A DNA stretch of 64,000 nt from Novosphingobium sp. RL4 (GCF_035658495.1 NZ_CP141945.1:372001-436000), one strand, 5' to 3'. Positions 16,418 to 29,077 are shown, numbered from the stretch's first letter. The notes: generated by a model not told the origin, from the letters alone. Translations and numbers: made by a program.

Positions 16418-16915
16418 ATGAGCAACAACGGCTTCTGCAACGAACTGACGGCACTGCTGCCACGCTTGCGGCGGTTCGCACGCGGGCTTGCGCAGAATGC
16501 CGCCGATGCCGACGACCTTTGCCAGTCGACCGTCGAGCGTGCGCTCAGGGCCCGCCAGCAGTGGCAGGAAGGGACGCGTCTTGACGCGTGGGTTTACAGG
16601 ATCATGCGGAACCAGTGGATCGACGAGACCAGAGCAAGAGCGCGCCGGGCACAGACTTTCGCTCACGAGGACGAAGGCGCGAACATCGGCATGGCCGGGG
16701 ACCGCGACGCGGAGAACCGCGTCGAGCTGAGCAATGTTGACCGCGCGCTGGCGCGGCTGCCGGAAGAACAGCGCGAGGCCGTCGTGCTGGTGCTGGTCGA
16801 AGGCTTCGCTTACCGCGAGGCCGCCGAGATGATCGGCATTCCGCAGGGAACACTGACCTCCCGGCTAGGTCGCGGCCGGGAAGCACTGATGAAGGAATTG
16901 GGAGAAGTGGCATGA
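16418..16915 (+). CDS. ECF RNA polymerase sigma factor
   Basis: A 165-residue sigma-70 family protein. Region 2 reads FARGLAQNAADADDLCQSTVERAL and LDAWVYRIMRNQWIDETRARAR; region 4 reads ALARLPEEQREAVVLVLVEGF followed by the helix-turn-helix EAAEMIGIPQGTLTSRLGRGR. The ATG at 16418 is preferred over 16358 because the latter would start upstream of the promoter repeat. It overlaps the anti-sigma gene by 4 nt (ATGA). The palindromic promoter in front suggests autoregulation and simultaneous control of the divergent protease. Confidence 0.93.
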   Translation: MSNNGFCNELTALLPRLRRFARGLAQNAADADDLCQSTVERALRARQQWQEGTRLDAWVYRIMRNQWIDETRARARRAQTFAHEDEGANIGMAGDRDAENRVELSNVDRALARLPEEQREAVVLVLVEGFAYREAAEMIGIPQGTLTSRLGRGREALMKELGEVA

Positions 16916-17709
16916 GCGTGACGGCGGAAGAACTGATGGCGCTCGTCGACGGCGAGCTTTCGCCCGAAGATGCTGCGCGCGTCGAAGCCGCCATTGCGGC
17001 GGACCCGGAACTGGCCCGGCGGCTCGATGCCGAGCGCGGCCTTCGCGAAACCCTGCGCGGACATTTCGCACCGGTGGCCAGGGAACCCGTGCCCGATGCG
17101 CTCACCGACATGATCGCCCGCGCCGCCGCCGAGGAGGCGGAAGAGCAGATGACCGACAGCAACCACGCCGCACCGGCGCAGGTGCTGGACTTCGCGAGCG
17201 CACGCAGCCGCCGCGAGGAAGCCGAAAAGGCGCGCCGCAAGGCCGAAAGAAGATCACGCGCTCCGATCTTCGCTGATCGGCGCATGGCCTTCGCCATCGC
17301 CGCTTCACTGGTGCTCGGGCTGATGCTGGGCACCCGGCTTCACAGCGAAGGGCCGATCACGTCGAATGGCGACAGGCTGGTGGCCTCGGGTACGCTGGCA
17401 AAGGGGCTCGACCGCACGCTGGCATCGGCGGGAGGAGATGGCGACTTGCGTATCCTCACCAGCTTCCGGCGCAGCGACGGCGGCTATTGCCGCGTGTTCG
17501 AAGCCCGCGCGGCAACGGGCATCGCCTGCAAGGATGACCGCGACTGGGTTCTCGAGCGGACGATGAAGCCGGGCGACAGGGCAGCTGGTACTTACCGGCA
17601 GGCCGGGTCCGCCGGTGCCGCTTTGCTGGCGGCCGCGCAGGAGATGGCCGCGGGCGAGCCACTTGACGCCGCACAGGAAAGTGCCGCTCGCGAGAGAAAC
17701 TGGCGCTGA
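16912..17709 (+). CDS. Membrane anti-sigma factor
   Basis: A 265-residue single-pass protein coupled to the sigma gene. The N-terminal cytoplasmic part (ELMALVDGELSPEDAARVEAAI, DPELARRLDAERGLRETLRG) matches anti-sigma domains but lacks the His-x3-Cys-x2-Cys zinc motif. A basic linker (REEAEKARRKAERRSR) precedes one transmembrane helix near residues 123-141 (MAFAIAASLVLGLMLGTRL). The periplasmic domain holds two cysteines (GGYCRVFEA, GIACKDD), which could form a disulfide. It probably holds the sigma factor until an envelope signal arrives; the divergent periplasmic protease may take part in release or feedback. Confidence 0.88.
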   Translation: MSVTAEELMALVDGELSPEDAARVEAAIAADPELARRLDAERGLRETLRGHFAPVAREPVPDALTDMIARAAAEEAEEQMTDSNHAAPAQVLDFASARSRREEAEKARRKAERRSRAPIFADRRMAFAIAASLVLGLMLGTRLHSEGPITSNGDRLVASGTLAKGLDRTLASAGGDGDLRILTSFRRSDGGYCRVFEARAATGIACKDDRDWVLERTMKPGDRAAGTYRQAGSAGAALLAAAQEMAAGEPLDAAQESAARERNWR

Positions 17710-17728
17710 ACGAACAGCCACCAAATGA

Positions 17729-17761
17729 GCGCGCCCGGCTTCCCAAGGAAACCGGGCGCGC
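17729..17761. terminator. Bidirectional terminator hairpin
   Basis: Perfect 10-bp inverted repeat GCGCGCCCGG (17729-17738) and CCGGGCGCGC (17752-17761), with an inner TTCC/GGAA pairing, between the anti-sigma gene and the convergent TonB receptor gene. There is no long T-tract on either side. Confidence 0.65.
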
Positions 17762-17766
17762 CTGTA

Positions 17767-20724
17767 TCATCGGTGGAACCTCAGGCTGAGGAAGAAGGTG
17801 CGTCCGATCACATCGTAGACACCGGACTGTTCGCTCAGTTCGAAGTTCGCGCCGCCCGCCTCGGCACCGGGGATGCGCGGCGGCTTGCGGTCGAAGGCGT
17901 TGTTGAGCCCGCCTGACAGTTCGATATTGTCAGTGAGCGCGAAGAAGGCCGAGAAATCGTTGTAGAATACGTTCGGCGTCCAGATCTTGCTGTACTTCTC
18001 CTTGGTGATCGTGGTGCTGGCCTTCATCGGCGAGACGTGGCGCAGGCTCCAGGTGAAGCCCAAGCCGTCACGCGAATAGGTCGTGCGCACAACACCCTTC
18101 CACTTCGGAGAACCGAAGATTCCGGCATATTCGGTGATCGAATTGGGATCGGACGGATCGAGCGTGTAGCGACGATTGAGCAGGCGCGTGTAGTTGGCGT
18201 CGATCGAAAGCTTGCCCTCGTCGTCCGGCAGGCCGAGCCGTGCCAGCGGAACCGAATAGTTCAGGCCGAAATCGATACCCCGCGTCAGATACTGCGCAAG
18301 GTTCAGCTTCTGCGTCATCACCGCTTCGAGATTGCCGTTGGCGTCGCGCTTGATGAGGGGGCAGAAGATATTGTCGAGCGTCGGCTGATCCACGCACTTG
18401 TCGATCAGGGTCTGCGCACCGAACGCATCGATCGCATTGCGCAGGTCGATGTTGTAGTAATCGACCGTCAGCGACAGGCCCGGCAAGAAGCGCGGCTGCA
18501 TCACCGCGCCGACCGTCAGCGTCTTGGCGGTTTCCGGCTTCAGGTCGAGATTGCCGCTCGAGATGATGTCACGGTAGAGCCAGTAGCTGGCGGTATCCGC
18601 AGGGCTGATCGCCGCGCAGTTCGCCGCCGTGTACTGCGTGCGGGTAGCCCGGTTGGCGAGGTTGTAGGTGTTGCACGGGTCCGTGATCCAGAGACCCGAA
18701 ATGCTGTCCGCTGTGTAAAGCTCGCCTATGTTCGGCGCGCGCACGGCCTGGCCATAAGTCGCGCGGAAGCGGATGTCACGGATCGGCGCCCATTCGCCGC
18801 CGATCTTCCAGGTCGTAGTCGAACCGGCGGTGCTGTAGTCCGAAAGGCGCAGCGCGCCGTCCAGCGAAAGCGTCTCGAAGAATGGCGTCTTCGCCAGCAG
18901 CGGGACGTGGACTTCGCCGTAGACTTCCTTGACCGAATACTTTCCTACCAGCGTTCCGGCGGTCGTGCCGATGGTGGGATCGTAAAGCGGGCTGTCCGGA
19001 TTGTACTCGGGGATCGCGCCGATATCGTTGCGCTCCTTGCGGTACTCTCCGCCCAGCACAACCTGCACCGCGCCGCCGGGAAGGTCGAACAGGCCGCCGC
19101 TAACGTAGCCGGACAGGACCTGCTGCGTCAGCGTCGATTTCGACCAGTGCGAGGTATAGGTGATGTAGTCGATCATCTCCGGCGTGAGCTTCACCAGGGG
19201 ATTGATCGCCACGCAGCCGTTGCCGGGATCGTCGAGCGTGCTGCGGCAGATCGCCTTGCCGTCCGGCCCCGTCGTGCTGTCGAGGCCCAGATACCAGCGA
19301 TCGTATGCAGTCGAATTGACGTCGCGCACGCGTTCGGTGGTCTTGCCGTAGGAGTAATAGGTCGAATAGTTCCATGGCTTGGAGAAGAGCGTGAAATCAC
19401 CCTCGGCACCGGTCACGGCCTGGAACAGCGTGCGGTCATACTCGGTGCGCGGAGCGGCCAGTTCCATGAAACGCCGCGCGAACTGCACGCCGCCCGCCGG
19501 CACCGCACCGCCATTGGCAGCGCGCATCTCGTCCGTGATGTAGGGGCTGTCCGCCGGAACGACGTCGGTGCCGAAGGCGGTCATCTGGAGATAGCCGGCC
19601 TTGGACGTATTGTGCGCGAAAGTAGCGTTGGCGAACAGCTTCAGCGCATCGCTGACCTCAAAGCTCGCCGATGCGCGGGTGTTGATACGCTGCGAGGGAA
19701 CCGAGAGGAACCAGCCGTCATAGCGGCCATTATATTCGCCGCCATCGGTCAGCAAAGTGCCCAGCGGTTCGGTCGACGTGCCCAGATTGACGGGAACGGC
19801 GTTGACGAAACCACCCGGACCGAGGATCGGATCGCGCAGCGTGCCATTGCCGCTGACCGCGTAAAGCCTGCCGCCCAGTACCACTTGCGCGGCATCGGCG
19901 GTGTTGATGTTGCGAACGTGATCCTGGATGTAATAGGGGCTTGAACTGCTGGTGCGGGCGTAGATCGGATAACCGTCCGCCGTCCATGGCCGGTCCGCAC
20001 CGCTGACGGTTCCGGGCGTGTTCTCGAAGAACCCGTAAAGCGTCACGTTGCCGCGATGGTCGGCAAAGTTGGCGCCGGCCAGCAGGTCGAACCCGTAGGT
20101 ATCCATGTCGCCGCGCGTGGACGCACTGTAGCGCGTGTTCGCCTCGACCCCTTCGAAGTCCTTCTTGAGGATGAAGTTGGCCACGCCCGCAACCGCATCC
20201 GCGCCGTACAGCGCCGAGGCGCCGCCGGTGATCACCTCCACGCGCTGGACGAGGCTGGAGGGAATATTGCTGAGATCGACCGCCGAAGTACCCGGAATCG
20301 CCGCCACCTGACGGCGACCGTCGACCAGTACCAGCGTGCGCTGCGTGCCCAGGCCGCGCAGGTCAAGCGCATTGACGCCAGCGTTGCCCGCAAGGTTGCT
20401 GGTCTGGTTGGTCTGGGTGACGGCCAGTGCCGGAAGCTGGTTGACGACATCGGCGATGTTCTGCGTGCCAGTCGCCTTGATCTGGTCTGCATCGACGATC
20501 GAAAGCGGCGAAGGACTGTCGGCTGCGGCGCGGCGGATGCGGGAACCGGTAACGACGATATCGGCCGCCTTGTTCTCGCCCGCCGTGTCCTGGGCGGTCT
20601 CGGGCAGCGTCTGGGCGAAGGCCGCGGTTGAAAGGGCGCCAGCGGAAAGCCCCAGGCAACTCAGCATCAGCACGCACCGGAAACGCGCCACGGCGGACCC
20701 CGCGGCGAGGGCATTATATCTCAT
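17767..20724 (-). CDS. TonB-dependent receptor (large, sugar-type plug)
   Basis: A 985-residue receptor from ATG 20724, which has GGGAG about 9 nt upstream. The signal peptide ends GALSTAAFAQ. The TonB-box region DIVVTGSRIRR is followed by the plug (NIADVVNQLPAL, GLGTQRTLVLVDGRR, VEVITGGASALYGADAVAG, NFILKKDFEG) and a barrel ending FFLSLRFHR. The GGASALYGADAVAGV-type plug also marks the receptor at 54653. It is divergent from an exported GH2 beta-galactosidase, with GTATAC elements in the gap, so an oligosaccharide or galactoside is the likely cargo. Confidence 0.95.
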   Translation of the reverse strand: MRYNALAAGSAVARFRCVLMLSCLGLSAGALSTAAFAQTLPETAQDTAGENKAADIVVTGSRIRRAAADSPSPLSIVDADQIKATGTQNIADVVNQLPALAVTQTNQTSNLAGNAGVNALDLRGLGTQRTLVLVDGRRQVAAIPGTSAVDLSNIPSSLVQRVEVITGGASALYGADAVAGVANFILKKDFEGVEANTRYSASTRGDMDTYGFDLLAGANFADHRGNVTLYGFFENTPGTVSGADRPWTADGYPIYARTSSSSPYYIQDHVRNINTADAAQVVLGGRLYAVSGNGTLRDPILGPGGFVNAVPVNLGTSTEPLGTLLTDGGEYNGRYDGWFLSVPSQRINTRASASFEVSDALKLFANATFAHNTSKAGYLQMTAFGTDVVPADSPYITDEMRAANGGAVPAGGVQFARRFMELAAPRTEYDRTLFQAVTGAEGDFTLFSKPWNYSTYYSYGKTTERVRDVNSTAYDRWYLGLDSTTGPDGKAICRSTLDDPGNGCVAINPLVKLTPEMIDYITYTSHWSKSTLTQQVLSGYVSGGLFDLPGGAVQVVLGGEYRKERNDIGAIPEYNPDSPLYDPTIGTTAGTLVGKYSVKEVYGEVHVPLLAKTPFFETLSLDGALRLSDYSTAGSTTTWKIGGEWAPIRDIRFRATYGQAVRAPNIGELYTADSISGLWITDPCNTYNLANRATRTQYTAANCAAISPADTASYWLYRDIISSGNLDLKPETAKTLTVGAVMQPRFLPGLSLTVDYYNIDLRNAIDAFGAQTLIDKCVDQPTLDNIFCPLIKRDANGNLEAVMTQKLNLAQYLTRGIDFGLNYSVPLARLGLPDDEGKLSIDANYTRLLNRRYTLDPSDPNSITEYAGIFGSPKWKGVVRTTYSRDGLGFTWSLRHVSPMKASTTITKEKYSKIWTPNVFYNDFSAFFALTDNIELSGGLNNAFDRKPPRIPGAEAGGANFELSEQSGVYDVIGRTFFLSLRFHR

Positions 20725-20744
20725 TGATTTTTGCTCCCTGTTGA

Positions 20745-24062
<3,318 letters not shown>

Positions 24063-24126
24063 CAACGACCTTCGCCCTGCCAGCCCCCTCGGAGGCGGGC
24101 GGGGCGAACGCCGTCCCCACGGGACG

Positions 24127-24155
24127 CAATATCAAATCTTTTCAGCGCGATATTG
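24127..24155. repeat. Inverted repeat CAATATC / GATATTG
   Basis: CAATATC (24127-24133) and GATATTG (24149-24155) with a 15-nt spacer, in an AT-rich stretch between the beta-galactosidase and the chemoreceptor gene. It may be an operator for the chemoreceptor. Nothing else is evident in the 289-nt gap. Confidence 0.3.
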
Positions 24156-24351
24156 AGATTTATTTCAAATCACACGCCCTCAGCATAACAAATAGAACCA
24201 TTCAGGTTCTAAAATTTCCCGGAAACGCCCCCTTGCGAGCTGCCCGGAACGTCCAGCTCCCGGACCCCGGCACCTATAATGCCTGATGATACTTCGCCGG
24301 CATCGGATCTCTTCAGGTCCGGGCGGCGAACTCAGGGGTGGGGGGTATCTT

Positions 24352-25662
24352 ATGTACTGGTTCAAGGCCGACGCGCCTATTCGTCTCAAATTATTCATCG
24401 CTTTCGGCAGCTTTGTTGCCCTGACGGCGCTTGCCGGATTTTCCGGCATGCTCATGCCAGCTTCGGTGGCCCGGTGGATGGCCGCGGGCACCGTCGTGCT
24501 CGCCATGGTGCTGGCATTCCTTTACCGCGAAGCCATCGCCGGACCTTATGTTACCACGGTCGTGAGGATGGAGGGCCTGGCTGCTGGCGATCTGGACACG
24601 CCGATCCAGTTCACCGACTTTCGCGACTGCGTGGGCCGGATGACCACGGCGATGTTCCAGTTCCGCGCCACTGCGCAGGCTCAGATCGAGTCCGACAAGG
24701 AGGCGCAGAACAATTCCCTGATCGTGCAAGGCATGGCCGAGAATTTCCGCCGCATGTCGCAGGGCGATCTTACCGCGGACATTACCGAGGCTTATCCTGC
24801 CGACTATGCCGTCCTCAAGGAAAGCTTCAACGAGGCTCTCGCCAGCCTGCGGTCATTGCTGGGAGCGGTGAAGGCCAGCACCCAGAACAGCCTTACCGGC
24901 TCGCGCGAGATCGCACAGGCATCGGAAGATCTTGCCCGCCGAACGGAGGGCAATGCAGCAAGTCTCGAACAGACGGCAGCGGCGATCCAGCAGATCGACA
25001 CACGGCTGAAAGCCACGGCCCAGGCCGCTTCGCTCTCCGTGGCCACATCGGGGCAGGCGATGGGTGCGGTCAACGAAGGACGCGCACGCACCGATGCCGC
25101 CGTCGGGGCGATGAACCGTGTCAGCGACAGCGCGAAAGGCATCGACGGCGTGATCGAAGGGCTAGACAAGATCGCCTTCCAGACCCGCGTCCTGGCCATG
25201 AATGCCGCCGTGGAGGCAGGCCGCGCGGGCGATGCCGGTCGCGGTTTCGCGGTCGTGGCCGATCTGGTTTCCGCCCTAGCCATGCGGGCGGAGGAGGAAG
25301 CCAAGCGTGCCCGCGACCAACTCGGGGTCACCCAGTCGGATATCGAGGTCGCCGTGGAAGCGGTGCGCAAGGTCGACGCGGCGTTCGAAGTGATCTCTAC
25401 CTCCGGCGAGGAAGTTGCCCGCCTTGCCGGCCAGATCGCAGCCGACAACGATGCGCAGGCGGCGGCCATCGGGGAGATCAACACGGCGGTTGGCGTCATG
25501 GACCATTCGACGCAGCAGAATGCCGCTATGGTCGAACAGACATCCGCCGCGGCGAGGAACCTGACCAACGAAATCGCTTCGCTGGCAAACGAAGCGGACC
25601 ACTTTCGCATTGGCCCTGCCAGCCCAGGCTTCCGTCCGACACTGGTTCGCAGCGGCACCTGA
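24352..25662 (+). CDS. Methyl-accepting chemotaxis protein with little or no periplasmic domain
   Basis: A 436-residue chemoreceptor from ATG 24352. Two closely spaced membrane helices (about residues 12-32 and 43-60) leave almost no periplasmic loop, so it likely senses internal or membrane cues. HAMP-like segments follow (VRMEGLAAGDLDTPI and a second MSQGDLTADITEA). The signalling domain contains the hairpin tip MNRVSDSAKGIDGVIEGLDKIAFQTRVLAMNAAVEAGRAGDAGRG in its usual place. The tip is diverged: IAFQTRVLAMNAAVEAARAGE is normal, here with GRAGD. No cheA or cheW gene is nearby; the partner array must be elsewhere. Confidence 0.93.
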   Translation: MYWFKADAPIRLKLFIAFGSFVALTALAGFSGMLMPASVARWMAAGTVVLAMVLAFLYREAIAGPYVTTVVRMEGLAAGDLDTPIQFTDFRDCVGRMTTAMFQFRATAQAQIESDKEAQNNSLIVQGMAENFRRMSQGDLTADITEAYPADYAVLKESFNEALASLRSLLGAVKASTQNSLTGSREIAQASEDLARRTEGNAASLEQTAAAIQQIDTRLKATAQAASLSVATSGQAMGAVNEGRARTDAAVGAMNRVSDSAKGIDGVIEGLDKIAFQTRVLAMNAAVEAGRAGDAGRGFAVVADLVSALAMRAEEEAKRARDQLGVTQSDIEVAVEAVRKVDAAFEVISTSGEEVARLAGQIAADNDAQAAAIGEINTAVGVMDHSTQQNAAMVEQTSAAARNLTNEIASLANEADHFRIGPASPGFRPTLVRSGT

Positions 25663-25688
25663 AACAAACCAAATTTCGCGGAATTTCC

Positions 25689-25719
25689 GGCCCGTTCGCC
25701 TTCAAAAGGCGAGCGGGCC
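25689..25719 (+). terminator. Terminator hairpin after the chemoreceptor gene
   Basis: GGCCCG, T, TCGCCTT (25689-25702), a CAA loop, AAGGCGA, G, CGGGCC (25706-25719): a 13-bp stem with one mismatch, then TTCCGCTTT. It lies 27 nt after the chemoreceptor stop. Confidence 0.75.
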
Positions 25720-25857
25720 TTCCGCTTTGTGGCCTCGCTTCGGCTCCATGACAAATTTACGTCGCATACTTCCTATATTGCGTGTACTACGTTCCCGCCA
25801 GAGGTCGCCGCAAGAGACCTTGGCTCGAAACGAGCAGGATTGGGAAGGGAAAGGCGG

Positions 25858-27144
25858 ATGGCTGCAGATGCCACGGCGCAGAAACTGCGCCGAAGGACAT
25901 TGGCGTGGATTGTCGGGATCGCAATGGCTGGTCTCATGTTCGATGGCTATGACCTCGTCGTATACGGGACCGTGGTCTCCACGTTCCTTCGTGACCCGGC
26001 GCAGATCGGTCCAGTCGATCCGGCGCTGGCAGGCGCCCTCGGCAGCTATGCGCTGCTTGGCGTACTCGTGGGCGCGCTTATTGCCGGGAGCATCGGCGAC
26101 CGTATCGGCCGACGGCGAATGATGATCGCAGCCTATGCGTGGTTTTCGCTGGGAATGCTGTTCACCGCCCTCGCCCATTCCGCCGCCATGTTCGGAATCC
26201 TGCGTTTTACCACCGGGCTCGGGGTCGGCGCACTGTTGGCGACGACGGCCGCCATGGTTTCGGAATATGCTCCGCCGGGACGGCGCAATCTCTACAATGC
26301 CGTGACTTACGCGGGCGTGCCGCTGGGCAGCCTCGCAGCGGCAGGTATCGCGATCCTGCTGGCCAAGCATATAGGATGGCGCGGCATGTTCGCGATCGGG
26401 GCTCTGCCGCTGATAACGCTGCTGCCGCTTGCGATCTTGAGGATGCCGGAATCCGTCATGTGGCTCGTCTCGCGCGGCCGGGTCGAGGAAGCACGCGCAA
26501 TCGCGGCACGAACCGGCGTGGCGCTGCCCGATCAGGAACCGGCGCCCCGCCGTTCCGAAACGGAGGCGACCGGTTATCGCGGCCTCTTCGGCGAATTCCT
26601 CGTCCCCGCCGTTCTCATCGGTCTCGTCAGTGCGACCGGGCTGCTGCTGGTCTATTCGCTGAACACCTGGCTGCCCGAGTTGATGATGCGCTCCGGCTTC
26701 GACGCCAGGGGATCGCTTTCCTTCCTGCTGGTGCTCAACGGCGGCGCCGTGCTCGGTCCGATGTTCGCTGCCCGCTTTGCGGACCGGATGGGGCCGCGCC
26801 CGGTCGTGGCGGCAAGCTTCATCGTGGGCGCGCTGGCCATTCTCGCATTGACCCTTGCCCTGCCGCTTTGGCTACTGCTGTGCGTCGTCGCGCTCGTGGG
26901 CGTGGGCACAAGCGGAACGCAGACGCTGATCTACGGGCTGGCCGCCAATTACTTCCCCACGCGCATGCGCGGCGCCGGGGTGGCTTGGTGCGCGGGCTTT
27001 GGTCGGCTCGGCGGCGTTGGAGGGCCGCTGATCGGCGGTTTCCTGATCGGAGCGGGCCTTTCGATCACGAAGATCTTCATGGTCCTGGGTGCTCTTGCCC
27101 TGCTCGGAGCGGTTCTGGCGATCTGCGTTCCGCGCCGGGCCTGA
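25858..27144 (+). CDS. MFS transporter, aromatic-acid:H+ symporter type
   Basis: A 428-residue twelve-helix major-facilitator protein. ATG 25858 follows GGGAAGGGAAAGG. Helix 1 carries MAGLMFDGYDLVVYGTVV, whose D-G-Y-D-x2-x-Y-G pattern typifies the aromatic-acid (PcaK/BenK, AAHS) group. The loop 2-3 motif is GSIGDRIGRRRMM, and a second copy in the C-half reads ARFADRMGPRPV. It probably imports an aromatic or small organic acid. No ring-cleavage gene is adjacent, so the substrate is open. It is tail-to-tail with the GH130 gene, only 4 nt apart. Confidence 0.92.
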   Translation: MAADATAQKLRRRTLAWIVGIAMAGLMFDGYDLVVYGTVVSTFLRDPAQIGPVDPALAGALGSYALLGVLVGALIAGSIGDRIGRRRMMIAAYAWFSLGMLFTALAHSAAMFGILRFTTGLGVGALLATTAAMVSEYAPPGRRNLYNAVTYAGVPLGSLAAAGIAILLAKHIGWRGMFAIGALPLITLLPLAILRMPESVMWLVSRGRVEEARAIAARTGVALPDQEPAPRRSETEATGYRGLFGEFLVPAVLIGLVSATGLLLVYSLNTWLPELMMRSGFDARGSLSFLLVLNGGAVLGPMFAARFADRMGPRPVVAASFIVGALAILALTLALPLWLLLCVVALVGVGTSGTQTLIYGLAANYFPTRMRGAGVAWCAGFGRLGGVGGPLIGGFLIGAGLSITKIFMVLGALALLGAVLAICVPRRA

Positions 27145-27148
27145 TCCT

Positions 27149-28285
27149 TCAGGGCGCGAAGACAGCATGGGGAATATGCGTGATCCGGCAGACCAGGTCG
27201 GCCTCGCCGGACGCCACTATATAATGCTCCCCATGCGCGGCGATGCCCGTGGTGAATACCACGTCCCGCAAATACATCTGGTGTTCTAGCGGAAGCGTCA
27301 GGTCCGGGTCCGCTTCAAGCAACGGCGAATGGCCGGTCCGCAGGACGCGGCTGGGATCGTCTCGGTCCAGGATCGACCAGTACGTGCGATAGATACCCAC
27401 GATTTCCTTGGGCTCCACCCCGTGCCAGAGCGTCAACCAGCCCTGGTCCGTGAGGACCGGCGGCGCCCCTCCCCCCATTCTCGCGGTGGCGACGGTAGCG
27501 GAATGGGGCCGAATTCCAGGCCTGCCACAGGGCTTCCAGAACCGCGCGTCAGGCGAGAGCGCAAGGTTTATCGAAGGCCCCGAACGCCACTCGCTGCCCG
27601 GCGGATAGGCGAAATAGAGATCGCCGAGCGGGCGTGTCTGCGCCCAGTAATGACCGCCGATGAGGCCCTCGAAGATCAGCATGTCCTTGTTCTGGTGATC
27701 GAGCACGATGTCCTCGAACTGCCAGTCCAGACCGTTTTTCGAACTGTAGAGCGTGGTCGAATGCCGCTCGGGACTGACCGAGCACGTGGTCATCAGCCAG
27801 TCTTCCCCCACCTTGCTGATCCGCGCATCCTCGATCCCGTAGCATTGCAGGCTGCGCTGCGGCGCGATCGCGCGGTCGTAGTGGACGGCGACCACGTTCA
27901 GCCCTTCGGCGTCGAGTTCGACGGGCAGTAACCACGAAAGCGAAGTCAGCGCCATGATGCGCCAACCTCCGCCCCGCAGCATGAATTTGCGCGGGTCGGC
28001 GGTATCGGCATGCTCCAGCGGCCAGGCGTCTAGCACGTAGCGCCCATGATCGCCTTCCTCGCCCTCCCATCGGATGGCGTGGACATGGCCGTCCCGGATC
28101 GGTTCGCGCAAGGCTTCGGCCACGCGCACCATCATCAGCAGATTGCCTCCGGGAAGGCGCGTCAGGCCGGGGTTGAAAGCGCCAAGAACATAAGTCTCGG
28201 CATCGAGATGGCCGGCCAGTGGCGAGCGGGAAAGGTCCACGTCATCGGGAACGAACACGAGACGGTCCACCGGAAAACCGCTCAT
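27149..28285 (-). CDS. GH130-family glycoside phosphorylase/hydrolase-like protein
   Basis: A 378-residue five-bladed propeller protein. Signature stretches are FNPGLTRLPGGNLLMMVRVAE, YGIEDARISKVGEDWLMT (the Glu-Asp of the GH130 active site), KDMLIFEGLIGG, RPLGDLYFAY, and GGGAPPVLTDQGWLTLWHGV. The family phosphorolyses or hydrolyses beta-mannosides. ATG 28285 is preferred over GTG 28291 because AGGG then lies about 9 nt upstream. There is no signal peptide, so it acts in the cytoplasm. A 20-codon leader ORF overlaps its start. No other mannan gene is near, so the substrate is uncertain. Confidence 0.88.
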   Translation of the reverse strand: MSGFPVDRLVFVPDDVDLSRSPLAGHLDAETYVLGAFNPGLTRLPGGNLLMMVRVAEALREPIRDGHVHAIRWEGEEGDHGRYVLDAWPLEHADTADPRKFMLRGGGWRIMALTSLSWLLPVELDAEGLNVVAVHYDRAIAPQRSLQCYGIEDARISKVGEDWLMTTCSVSPERHSTTLYSSKNGLDWQFEDIVLDHQNKDMLIFEGLIGGHYWAQTRPLGDLYFAYPPGSEWRSGPSINLALSPDARFWKPCGRPGIRPHSATVATARMGGGAPPVLTDQGWLTLWHGVEPKEIVGIYRTYWSILDRDDPSRVLRTGHSPLLEADPDLTLPLEHQMYLRDVVFTTGIAAHGEHYIVASGEADLVCRITHIPHAVFAP

Positions 28286-28344
28286 GAACACATCCCTACC
28301 GTAAAGGAAACGCTCCCCGGGATGGCGGTGACTGGATCGACCAT
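28282..28344 (-). CDS. 20-codon leader ORF coupled to the GH130 gene
   Basis: ATG at 28344 is preceded by CAGGAGA (spacing about 6), a better ribosome site than the GH130 gene itself has. The frame reads MVDPVTAIPGSVSFTVGMCS and stops with TGA at 28284-28282, overlapping the GH130 ATG as ATGA. It may be a translational-coupling leader. Alternatively it is the residue of an older, longer N-terminus displaced by a frameshift. No run of a single amino acid suggests classical attenuation. Confidence 0.45.
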   Translation of the reverse strand: MVDPVTAIPGSVSFTVGMCS

Positions 28345-28402
28345 GGCATTCTCCTGACGGAATCGTCGGGAAAACGCGCGTGGCCGCATTGGGTTTCGCC
28401 GA

Positions 28403-29077
28403 TCAGCTCGCCGCGGCGAGGCGGCGGCCGGTCACAAGCGTCTGAACGACGAACAGGACCATGAGGATCACGCCGACGCTGCCGACGAACAGATCAAAGC
28501 CGGAAACCGCGCCGAACAGGCCCTTGCCCGAACCCAACGTCATCATCATCAGGGTGAGGCCGATCAGCATGAAGCGCAGTTCGGTAGGCCCGGCCTGGAG
28601 ATAGGAGAGCTTGAATTCGCCCAGCACGCGGGCGGCAAGATAGGCATGGATGGAAAGCAGGAGATATCCCACCAGTGCCACCATTGCGACGTCCATCGTC
28701 ACATAGGGGCTGGTGCCGATGCCCCAGACGATCAGCGCCGTCGTCAGCCCGTCACAGCTGTGATCGATGAAATAGCCATAGGACGGGCGCTCGATGCGGC
28801 GGAACCGGGCAAGGCTGCCGTCCATGGAATCGCCGAACCACTGCACGACATAACCCGCCATCGCCAGCCACAGCCACTGCGCCGAAAGGTTACTTGCGGC
28901 GTAGCCGCCGAAGGTCATGAAGGCACCGACGAGACCGGTCGCGGTCAGCACGTCCGGCGTGACCCATCGCGGCATCCGGGCGCAGAGCCATTGCAGGAGC
29001 TGTCGTTCCCGCCTTGCCAGGATGTTTTCCTGAATCCGCGTGGGGGGCAGAGGCTGCGTTTCGGATTTGCCGGTCAT
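28403..29077 (-). CDS. CDP-alcohol phosphatidyltransferase family protein
   Basis: A 224-residue inner-membrane enzyme. The signature D-G-x2-A-R-x9-G-x3-D-x3-D is complete in DGSLARFRRIERPSYGYFID followed by HSCD (about residues 84-107), preceded by Asp in GDSM. Six or so hydrophobic helices surround it. The family transfers a phosphatidyl or phospho-alcohol group from a CDP-activated donor to an alcohol. The acceptor cannot be told from sequence. It is upstream of the GH130 gene on the same strand (about 60 nt from the leader ORF) and divergent from the Tat-signal protein at 29560 across 482 nt. Confidence 0.9.
   Translation of the reverse strand: MTGKSETQPLPPTRIQENILARRERQLLQWLCARMPRWVTPDVLTATGLVGAFMTFGGYAASNLSAQWLWLAMAGYVVQWFGDSMDGSLARFRRIERPSYGYFIDHSCDGLTTALIVWGIGTSPYVTMDVAMVALVGYLLLSIHAYLAARVLGEFKLSYLQAGPTELRFMLIGLTLMMMTLGSGKGLFGAVSGFDLFVGSVGVILMVLFVVQTLVTGRRLAAAS

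Noticed and set aside
18037..19944. Long plus-strand frame (635 codons) opposite the TonB receptor at 17767
   Set aside because: Arg/Ala/Val-rich shadow with no ribosome site or motif; the opposite strand encodes a complete receptor.
25965..25970. Another GTATAC, inside the MFS gene at 25858
   Set aside because: It lies within coding sequence, so it was treated as background and as a caution for the GTATAC motif.
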